A stretch of DNA of 64,000 nt, taken from Streptomyces avermitilis MA-4680 = NBRC 14893 (GTDB lineage Bacteria > Actinomycetota > Actinomycetes > Streptomycetales > Streptomycetaceae). The stretch lies in NCBI RefSeq assembly GCF_000009765.2, contig NC_003155.5, positions 7,812,001 to 7,876,000 on the forward strand, read 5' to 3'. This document shows, piece by piece, positions 58,143 through 64,000 of the stretch. The notes beneath the pieces were generated by a model. It did not search any database. It had not been told where the DNA came from and was given only the letters and a program-made list of their open reading frames with translations. Every line of letters starts with the position of its first letter. Within the stretch, counting starts at the first letter, position 1. The position numbers and the translations under genes were made by a program.

Positions 58143-59351
58143 TTACGGGACGATCTTCAGGAGCCTGTTCGGCGATCCGGTGCCCGCGCTGGTGACCTTG
58201 CCGGTGGTGGCGCCGCCGGTCAGGGCCGAGGCGACCTGTGCCGGGGTGGCCGAGGTGTGGCCGGCCAGATAGACGGCGGCCGCGCCCGCGACGTGCGGGG
58301 TCGCCATCGACGTACCGGAGATGGTGTTCGTGGCCGTGTCGCTGGTGTTCCAGCCCGCCGTGATCGAGGAGCCGGGCGCGAAGATGTCCAGGACCGAGCC
58401 GTAGTTGGAGTAGCTGGCCTTGGCGTCGGTGCTGGTGGTGGCGCCGACCGTGATCGCCGCGGCGACCCGGGCGGGGGAGTACGAGGAGGCGTTGGCGCTG
58501 CTGTTGCCCGCCGCGACCGCGTAGGTCACACCGCTGGCGATGGAGTTCGACACCGCCGTGTCCAGCGAGGTGGAGGCGCCGCCGCCGAGCGAGAGGTTGG
58601 CGACGGAGGGGCCGCTGTGGTTGTTGGTCACCCAGTCGATGCCCGCGATCACGCCCGCGGTGGTGCCGGAGCCGGCGTCGTCGAGCACCCGGACCGCCAC
58701 GATCTTCGCCTTCTTGGCGACGCCGTAGGTCGAGCCCGCGATGGTGGTGGCCACATGGGTGCCGTGGCCGTTGCCGTCGGAGGCGGTGGTGTCGCCGTCC
58801 ACGGCGTCATAGCCGTACGAGGCCCGGCCGCTGATCTGCGCGTGCGTGATGCGTACGCCGGTGTCGATGACGTACGCCGTCACACCGCTGCCCGCCGTGT
58901 CCGGGTAGGTGTAGGTGGTGGAGAGCGGGAGCGAGGTCTGGTCGACGCGGTCGAGGCCCCAAGGGGCGCTGGACTGCGTGGTGTCGGTCAGGTGCACCGT
59001 CTGGTTCTGCTCGACCGTGGCCACCGCCGGGTCGGCGGCGAGTCTCCTGGCCTCGGTCGCGGAGAGGTTGGCCGTGTAGCCGTTCAGCGCGGCGCCGAAC
59101 GTCTTCTTCACCGTGCCGCCGTACTCGTTGATCAGGCCCTTGCCCTTGCTCGACGCGGCCTTGAAGCCGGTGCCCTTCTTGAGCGTGACGATGTAGCTGC
59201 CCTTGATCGCGGTGGGGGAGCCGGCGGCGAGCACCGTGCCCTCGGCCGGGGTGGCCTGGGCGGGCAGTGCGGTGAATCCGCCCACGAGGGCGCCGGTCGC
59301 CACGGCGGTTATCGCGGCGATCCGGATCTTCTTGCTACGCAGCTGTGCCAT
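58143..59351 (-). CDS. Secreted subtilisin-like serine protease, S8 family
   Basis: 402 residues from ATG 59351. The signal peptide (1-33) is followed by an I9 inhibitor propeptide (about 50-121, YIVTLKKGTGFKA ... AVATVEQNQTVH). The S8 catalytic domain has Asp163 (VIDTGVRI), His199 (GNGHGTHVATTIAG), oxyanion Asn283 (AAGNSS) and Ser348 (SGTSMATPHVAG), like proteinase K-type extracellular subtilases. The C-terminus ends at TGSPNRLLKIVP without extra domains. It is divergent from the SGNH lipase gene. Confidence 0.94.
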   Translation of the reverse strand: MAQLRSKKIRIAAITAVATGALVGGFTALPAQATPAEGTVLAAGSPTAIKGSYIVTLKKGTGFKAASSKGKGLINEYGGTVKKTFGAALNGYTANLSATEARRLAADPAVATVEQNQTVHLTDTTQSSAPWGLDRVDQTSLPLSTTYTYPDTAGSGVTAYVIDTGVRITHAQISGRASYGYDAVDGDTTASDGNGHGTHVATTIAGSTYGVAKKAKIVAVRVLDDAGSGTTAGVIAGIDWVTNNHSGPSVANLSLGGGASTSLDTAVSNSIASGVTYAVAAGNSSANASSYSPARVAAAITVGATTSTDAKASYSNYGSVLDIFAPGSSITAGWNTSDTATNTISGTSMATPHVAGAAAVYLAGHTSATPAQVASALTGGATTGKVTSAGTGSPNRLLKIVP

Positions 59352-59665
59352 ACGAGGGAGTCCTCCTCTGGGCAGCGGCGCGCCTGGGTGGGGCGCACGG
59401 CTGTGGGGGGTGCGCGCGTCATCACGCACACGGCCCTGGAGCGTCGTGTTCCGCCCTGGGTTGAGTAAAGCCTCGGCCATCTACGGGGGTGGCTCAAGGG
59501 AGTTGAGACCCTGTCATGAGTCTGACATGAGCACGCAATCAACGGGGCCGTGAGCACCCCGGGGCGACCCCGGAAAGTGCCGAGAAGTCTTGGCATGGAC
59601 ACTTCCTGTCAACACGCGTAGCTGGTACGACGGTTACGGCAGAGATCCTGCTAAAGGGAGGTTCC
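59352..59665. promoter_or_regulatory. Divergent promoter region of subtilisin and SGNH lipase
   Basis: 314 bases. It carries a TCATG-AGTCTGA-CATGA inverted repeat (59514-59530), a possible site for a shared regulator, and GGAAAGTG/CACTTCC arms around 59572-59610. The lipase ribosome site is AAAGGGAGG before ATG 59666. No gene is evident. Confidence 0.45.
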
Positions 59666-60475
59666 ATGAGACGTTCCCGAATTACGGCATACGTGACCTC
59701 ACTCCTCCTCGCCGTCGGCTGCGCCCTCACCGGGGCAGCGACGGCGCAGGCGTCCCCAGCCGCCGCGGCCACGGGCTATGTGGCCCTCGGCGACTCGTAC
59801 TCGTCCGGTGTCGGCGCCGGCAGCTACCTCAGCTCCAGCGGCGACTGCAAGCGCAGTTCGAAGGCCTATCCGTACCTCTGGCAGGCCGCGCATTCACCCT
59901 CGTCGTTCAGTTTCATGGCTTGCTCGGGCGCTCGTACGGGTGATGTCCTGGCCAATCAGCTCGGCACCCTGAACTCGTCCACCGGCCTGGTCTCCCTCAC
60001 CATCGGAGGCAACGACGCGGGCTTCTCCGACGTCATGACGACCTGTGTGCTCCAGTCCGACAGCGCCTGCCTCTCCCGCATCAACACGGCGAAGGCGTAC
60101 GTCGACTCCACCCTGCCCGGCCAACTCGACAGCGTGTACACGGCGATCAGCACGAAGGCCCCGTCGGCCCATGTGGCCGTGCTGGGCTACCCCCGCTTCT
60201 ACAAACTGGGCGGCTCCTGCCTCGCGGGCCTCTCGGAGACCAAGCGGTCCGCCATCAACGACGCGGCCGACTATCTGAACAGCGCCATCGCCAAGCGCGC
60301 CGCCGACCACGGCTTCACCTTCGGCGACGTCAAGAGCACCTTCACCGGCCATGAGATCTGCTCCAGCAGCACCTGGCTGCACAGTCTCGACCTGCTGAAC
60401 ATCGGCCAGTCCTACCACCCGACCGCGGCCGGCCAGTCCGGCGGCTATCTGCCGGTCATGAACAGCGTGGCCTGA
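59666..60475 (+). CDS. Secreted SGNH/GDSL lipase-esterase
   Basis: 269 residues. The signal peptide runs to about residue 34 (Ala-rich end). The SGNH blocks are ALGDSYSSGVG (Ser44 nucleophile, block I), GARTGD (block II), TIGGND (block III) and SYHPTAAGQ (block V His251). Six Cys can form three disulfides as in the S. rimosus/S. coelicolor family II lipase. It should hydrolyse a range of acyl esters outside the cell. It is convergent with the protein kinase. Confidence 0.93.
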   Translation: MRRSRITAYVTSLLLAVGCALTGAATAQASPAAAATGYVALGDSYSSGVGAGSYLSSSGDCKRSSKAYPYLWQAAHSPSSFSFMACSGARTGDVLANQLGTLNSSTGLVSLTIGGNDAGFSDVMTTCVLQSDSACLSRINTAKAYVDSTLPGQLDSVYTAISTKAPSAHVAVLGYPRFYKLGGSCLAGLSETKRSAINDAADYLNSAIAKRAADHGFTFGDVKSTFTGHEICSSSTWLHSLDLLNIGQSYHPTAAGQSGGYLPVMNSVA

Positions 60476-60477
60476 GC

Positions 60478-60513
60478 TCCCACGGCCTGAATTTTTAAGG
60501 CCTGAATTTTTAA
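60478..60513. terminator. T-rich 15-bp tandem duplication and hairpin between convergent genes
   Basis: GGCCTGAATTTTTAA is present twice (60484-60498, 60499-60513). Together with the CGTGG/CCACG stem just upstream (around 60468-60485) the first copy looks like a classical hairpin-plus-T-run terminator for the lipase, rare in this GC-rich genome. The second copy contains the stop codon (TAA) of the kinase on the minus strand. Confidence 0.6.
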
Positions 60514-62126
60514 GGCGAAGGTGAACCGGAAGCGGAGGCCCCGTCCGTCGGGGTCTCCGTCGCACAGGTCACCGAGAACGGCACGGAGTTGGACGTCGTG
60601 CGCACCGGGTCGCGCACCTCGACGGCGATCTCGTTCGAGATCGTTCCGCTCGTGTCGTACGTGGTGACGAACACCTGCTTCTGCTGGGTCTTTCCGCCGC
60701 TCGCCGGGAAGGACAGCGTCTTCCAGCCCGGATCCGGGACCTCGCCCTTCTTGGTCACCCAGCGGTACTCCACCTCGACCGGCACCCGGCCCACCGTGAA
60801 GGTCGCCGTGAACGTGGGCGCCTGGGCGGTGGGCGGCGGGCAGGCACCGGAGTAGTCGGTGTGCACGCCGGTGACCGTCACCTTCACGGACTGGGCCGGC
60901 GGGGTCGTCGTACCGCCGCCGCCACCGCCGCCTCCCGGAGTGGAGCCCGAGCTGTGGTCGCCCCCGCCGTCGGCGTTGTCGTCCTCGGGGGTTTTCGAAC
61001 TCCCGCCTCCGGCACTCCCGTTCGAGCTGCTGCTCGTCGTGCCTGCCGTGCCGCCGCCGTTGTCACGGGTCAGCAGGGCGTACGTCAGTCCCGCCAGGGC
61101 GAGGGCCAGCGCGGCCAGTCCCGCGATGACGGCGACGGCCGCGCGTCGGTTGCGGGCGGGTTCGGGGGAGGCCGCCTCCGCGCGCGCCGCCGAGGGCCGT
61201 GTGGCTGCCGAGGCGGGGACCGGGCGCGGAGGAGTGTCCGACGGGCCCGGGAAGGCGGTGACCGTGGGCGAGTAGGCCGACGTGCCGGTGCGCGGGGTGC
61301 CGCCCGCGCCGATCAGCCGCAGGTCCTGCTCGGCCTGTTCGGCGGGGACGCGGTCCGCCGGGTCCTTGCGCAGCAGCCCCTCGATGACCGGGGCCAGCGG
61401 GCCCGCCCGGAACGGCGGCGGCAACTCCTCGTCCACGACCGCGCGGAGCGTGCTCAGCGGGGTGTCGTGGCGGAACGGAGAGTTGCCCTCCACGGCCGCG
61501 TAGAGCAGGACGCCGAGCGACCACAGGTCGGACTCGGGTCCCGGCGTACGCCCCAGTGCCCGCTCGGGGGCGAGGAACTCGGGCGAGCCGATGACCTCGC
61601 CGGTCATGGTCAGCGCCGAGCTGCCCTCGACCGTGGCGATGCCGAAGTCGGTGAGCACCACCCGGCCGTCGTTCGCCATCAGGACGTTGCCCGGCTTGAC
61701 GTCGCGGTGCAGCACCCCCGCCGTGTGCGCGGCGCGCAGGGCGGCGAGCACCTCGGCGCCGATGTGCGCGGCCCGCTGCGGCGAGAGCGGGCCCTCGGCG
61801 TCCAGCAGGTCGGACAGCGCGATCCCGCGGATCAACTCCATGACGATCCAGGGGCGGCCGTCCTCGTGGGCGACGTCGTAGACCGTCACGACGTTCCGGT
61901 TCGCGACGCGGGCGGCGGCCCACGCCTCACGCTCCAGCCGGGTGTACATCCGCTCGATCTCGGCGGCCGGGAGCCCCGCCGGGGCGCGCACCTCCTTGAC
62001 CGCGACCTCGCGGTGCAGGACCTCGTCGTGGGCGCGCCACACGGTGCCCATGCCGCCCTCGCCGAGGGGGGACAGCAGGCGGTAGCGTCCCGCGATCACA
62101 CGTTCACTGCCCGGTTCTTCGGACAC
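60510..62126 (-). CDS. Membrane Ser/Thr protein kinase (PASTA-less Hanks type)
   Basis: 538 residues from GTG 62126 (GGGGGGAC upstream). The kinase domain spans about 14-272: glycine loop LGEGGMGTVW, Lys44 (VAVKEV), HRDVKPGN (Asp142), DFG (Asp160), APE. A Pro/Ala-rich juxtamembrane region leads to one membrane helix (about 330-352). The outer part has a Gly/Ser/Thr-rich spacer and an Ig-like beta domain (about 430-525) with a Cys pair. It probably senses an extracellular signal and phosphorylates cytoplasmic targets. The tandem duplication at its end shaped the last codons. Confidence 0.92.
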   Translation of the reverse strand: MSEEPGSERVIAGRYRLLSPLGEGGMGTVWRAHDEVLHREVAVKEVRAPAGLPAAEIERMYTRLEREAWAAARVANRNVVTVYDVAHEDGRPWIVMELIRGIALSDLLDAEGPLSPQRAAHIGAEVLAALRAAHTAGVLHRDVKPGNVLMANDGRVVLTDFGIATVEGSSALTMTGEVIGSPEFLAPERALGRTPGPESDLWSLGVLLYAAVEGNSPFRHDTPLSTLRAVVDEELPPPFRAGPLAPVIEGLLRKDPADRVPAEQAEQDLRLIGAGGTPRTGTSAYSPTVTAFPGPSDTPPRPVPASAATRPSAARAEAASPEPARNRRAAVAVIAGLAALALALAGLTYALLTRDNGGGTAGTTSSSSNGSAGGGSSKTPEDDNADGGGDHSSGSTPGGGGGGGGTTTPPAQSVKVTVTGVHTDYSGACPPPTAQAPTFTATFTVGRVPVEVEYRWVTKKGEVPDPGWKTLSFPASGGKTQQKQVFVTTYDTSGTISNEIAVEVRDPVRTTSNSVPFSVTCATETPTDGASASGSPSP

Positions 62127-62189
62127 GGGCGTCCCCCCATCGCATCCGCGCGATTGCTCCACTCCGCGTGATTTCTCCCCAAAAGTAGC

Positions 62190-63914
62190 TCACCCGAGTG
62201 CGGATGCCGCCCCCTTGAGCACCAATCCGGCCCCGAGAGCTACGACGACGAACGCGGACCCCAGGGGCACGGTCCTGCGCACCAGCGCGGCCATCGGCCC
62301 GTCGGTCCAGCGGGGACGCCGGTTCAGCACACGTGTCATCCCGCTGCCCAGCTTGACCACGGCGAACCCGGCCGCGGTCAGTGTGAGGGCGAGTCCGACG
62401 CCGTATGCCACGACGAGCAGCAGCCCGAACCACGCCTTCCCCAGCGCCGCGGCGCCCACCAGGACGACGACGGCCGAGGGGCTGGGCACCAGCCCGCCGG
62501 CGAAGCCGAGCAGGATCGTGCCGCGGAGGGTGGGGGCGATCTCGTGGGTGTGGGTGAAGCCGCCGTGGGTGTGTTCGAGGGTGGGGGAGTGGGGGTGCTT
62601 GTGGTCGTGGTCGTGGTCGTGCTTGTGGCCGTGGCCGTGGCCGTGGTTCTCGTTGTGCTTGTGGCTGTTGCTGTGGTTGTGGTTCTGGTCGTGCGGGTGG
62701 GTGTGGGGTGCGTCGTGCGCGTGGGTCTCGCCGTGCGCGTGTGCGAGGACCAGGGGCCGCTCGTGCGCGTGTTCCCTGTGGTCCGCGTGATCGTGATGCA
62801 CGTGATCGCCGTGGTCGTGGCTGTGGTCGTGGTCGTGGCTGTGGTCGTGCTTGTGCCCGTGGTCGTGGCCGTGCGCAGGCACCCGGTTCCGCCAAGCCCG
62901 TCGTACGAGGGTCATGCCCGCCGTCGTCACCAGAACCCCGCTCGCGATGCCCAGCCAGGCGATCACCGAGGGCGCGGCCGCCGAACCGGCGGTGACCAGG
63001 AGGCCAAGGGCCACCACGCCCAAGGTGTGGGTGACCGTCACCGACGCGGCCAGCGGCAGGACGTCCCGAAGCGTGGCGCGGCCGCCGCGGGCCGCCGCCG
63101 TCGCGGCCATCAGCGTCTTGCCGTGCCCCGGCGCGAGCGCGTGCAGCGCGCCGAGGCCGACCGCGATGAGCAGCGCCAGCGCGGCGAAGCCGGCCGTCAG
63201 ATCGTGGCGGGCCACCAGACCGTCCAGCGCCCGGGTCCAGCGGTCGGCGCCGCGCGGGAGCACGGAGGCGGCGGGTGCGTCCCGCTGCTCCTCGACGAGC
63301 GCGGGGCCGCCGGGGCGTACCCGCAGGGACGCGGCCGCGGTGTCGGCCGGGGACGACAGCAACTGCTTGGGGTAGCTGGTCAGTTCCTGTGACACCGACT
63401 TCTTCGGTACGTCCGACGCGGTGAGCGTCATACGGTCGCCGCGCGCGGTGATCTCCCGCCAGCCGGGGCCGGACGTGGCGCCCGCGCTGTGGAAGCCGAG
63501 GGTGACCGAGTCGCCCTTGGGCAGGGGTGCCGTCAGCCGGCACTCCACCCGTAGGGTGTTCAGCCCCGCCTGGCCGGGCCGCACGCGCGCGTGGCTGGTG
63601 CCGGCGGAGAGCGCGACCTGGCGGCCGCCGACGGTCACCTTGCTGTCGTGCGCGGCCGTCTCGCACCGCTGCCGCGCCCAGTCGGTCATGCCGAGCTTCT
63701 TGATCTCCGGCTTGGCCTGGGTCGCCGGGATCTCCGCGAGGTCTTCGACGTGGTCGACCCGGAGCTGTCCTGGGGCGGCGACGAGACCGTCGTACCGGTT
63801 GACGGTGAAGTTGCCGAGCGGATGCGCGCTCGCCGGCCCGGACGGGACGAGGACGAGGGCGCAGGCGGCCGTGAGTACGGCGGCGCAGGAGGCGAACGCG
63901 CGGCGGGGGTTCAC
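62190..63914 (-). CDS. Nickel/cobalt exporter-like membrane protein with His-rich loop
   Basis: 574 residues from GTG 63914. A signal sequence (1-30, ends ASA) is followed by an outer domain (about 31-225, starting HPLGNFTVNRYDG). A NicO/RcnA-type membrane part follows with ALHALAPGHGKTLMAATA (the HALAPGHGK metal motif), a long cytoplasmic or outer loop of about 120 residues with about 50 His (345-465), and then GFAGGLVPSPSAVVVLV. The transporter exports or imports Ni/Co. The His loop is encoded by near-repeated GTGGTC/GTGCTC hexamers on the plus strand. Its start overlaps the stop of the upstream gene. Confidence 0.88.
   Translation of the reverse strand: MNPRRAFASCAAVLTAACALVLVPSGPASAHPLGNFTVNRYDGLVAAPGQLRVDHVEDLAEIPATQAKPEIKKLGMTDWARQRCETAAHDSKVTVGGRQVALSAGTSHARVRPGQAGLNTLRVECRLTAPLPKGDSVTLGFHSAGATSGPGWREITARGDRMTLTASDVPKKSVSQELTSYPKQLLSSPADTAAASLRVRPGGPALVEEQRDAPAASVLPRGADRWTRALDGLVARHDLTAGFAALALLIAVGLGALHALAPGHGKTLMAATAAARGGRATLRDVLPLAASVTVTHTLGVVALGLLVTAGSAAAPSVIAWLGIASGVLVTTAGMTLVRRAWRNRVPAHGHDHGHKHDHSHDHDHSHDHGDHVHHDHADHREHAHERPLVLAHAHGETHAHDAPHTHPHDQNHNHSNSHKHNENHGHGHGHKHDHDHDHKHPHSPTLEHTHGGFTHTHEIAPTLRGTILLGFAGGLVPSPSAVVVLVGAAALGKAWFGLLLVVAYGVGLALTLTAAGFAVVKLGSGMTRVLNRRPRWTDGPMAALVRRTVPLGSAFVVVALGAGLVLKGAASALG
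62540..62880. repeat. Imperfect hexamer array encoding the His-rich loop
   Basis: The stretch 62540-62880 is a chain of degenerate GTGGTC, GTGGCC, GTGCTT and GTGGTT hexamers. On the minus strand they read HD, HG, HK and HN dipeptides, giving the metal-binding loop. The array keeps frame throughout. Confidence 0.75.
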
Positions 63915-64000
63915 TTCGCCGCCCCCAGTGCCGTGCGGGCCTCGCGGGCGCCGAGCGGTGAGAAGCCCGGGTTCAGGTCGAGGGCCGACTTCAGGGAGGC
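63911..64000 (-). CDS. C-terminus of a probable TPR-repeat protein
   Basis: Only the last 29 codons lie in the window: a helix (ASLKSALDLNPGFSPLGAREA) ending ARTALGAAK. The A-L-x-L-N-P-x-F-S-P pattern is the end of a tetratricopeptide-like helix pair. The stop overlaps the GTG of the Ni/Co exporter gene, so the two are coupled. The rest of the gene is outside the window. Confidence 0.65.
   Translation of the reverse strand, partial: ASLKSALDLNPGFSPLGAREARTALGAAK

Overview
The window is a high-GC actinobacterial chromosome segment, almost certainly Streptomyces. The evidence is the very strong GC bias at third codon positions, frequent GTG/TTG starts and ATGA overlaps, streptogrisin-type proteases, paired Rpf/LysM proteins, a SepF-like protein and a DnaE2/Y-family pair. 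From memory, the order der ... SepF-like ... acyl-CoA dehydrogenase ... dnaE2 ... Y-family polymerase ... lipase ... chitin-active LPMO ... SGNH lipase ... Ser/Thr kinase matches the S. coelicolor SCO1758-SCO1724 interval read backwards. I could not run an alignment. No rRNA, tRNA, CRISPR array, prophage or intact insertion sequence was found.

Layout. 1-1.6 kb: the 3' end of der and two hypothetical genes. 2.1-3.5 kb: two tandem secreted Rpf/LysM cell-wall hydrolases, the first behind a long structured leader. 3.6-9.6 kb: a branched-chain amino-acid-type ABC system (livF, livG, fused livHM, small membrane protein) facing a lipoprotein and a substrate-binding lipoprotein. 9.8-13 kb: a TTA-containing GT4 glycosyltransferase with a partner gene, then a WYL regulator. 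12.9-20.9 kb: solitary ctaD, I78 inhibitor, PAP2 phosphatase, PIG-V-like mannosyltransferase, MFS exporter and acyl-CoA dehydrogenase. 21-22.9 kb: a SepF-like division protein and a protein with an extreme Cys-rich tail. 23-30.3 kb: a probable organosulfur uptake/oxidation locus (substrate-binding protein behind a Cys-terminated leader peptide; divergent permease, FAD protein, ATPase and two flavin monooxygenases), followed by a frameshifted DUF1684 remnant. 31-34.8 kb: two streptogrisin-type proteases and a decayed sortase-anchored protein. 35-39.5 kb: LexA-boxed dnaE2 coupled to a Y-family homolog lacking its catalytic acids. 39.5-48 kb: cupin/MarR pair, lipase, sortase-anchored LPMO, acetyltransferases, a methyltransferase with tandem RecA_NDp (PafBC-type) promoters, GntR, DUF72 and AAA genes. 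48.1-58 kb: a surface-glycan locus (GH-A hydrolase, flippase/GT-C fusion, deacetylase, two GT2 enzymes, FemAB-like transferase). 58-64 kb: subtilisin, SGNH lipase, Ser/Thr kinase, His-rich Ni/Co exporter and the end of a TPR-like gene.

How it fits together. Most products act at the cell surface: wall hydrolases, proteases, lipases, LPMO and glycan assembly, alongside nutrient ABC importers and a DNA-damage group (dnaE2, Y-family protein, methyltransferase) that carries two different damage-type regulatory signals. The most unusual points are an in-frame TAG and 9-residue repeat between livHM and livG, probable palindromic repeats inserted in frame in both flavin monooxygenases, the Cys leader peptide, the catalytically stripped Y-family protein, and the flippase/GT-C fusion.
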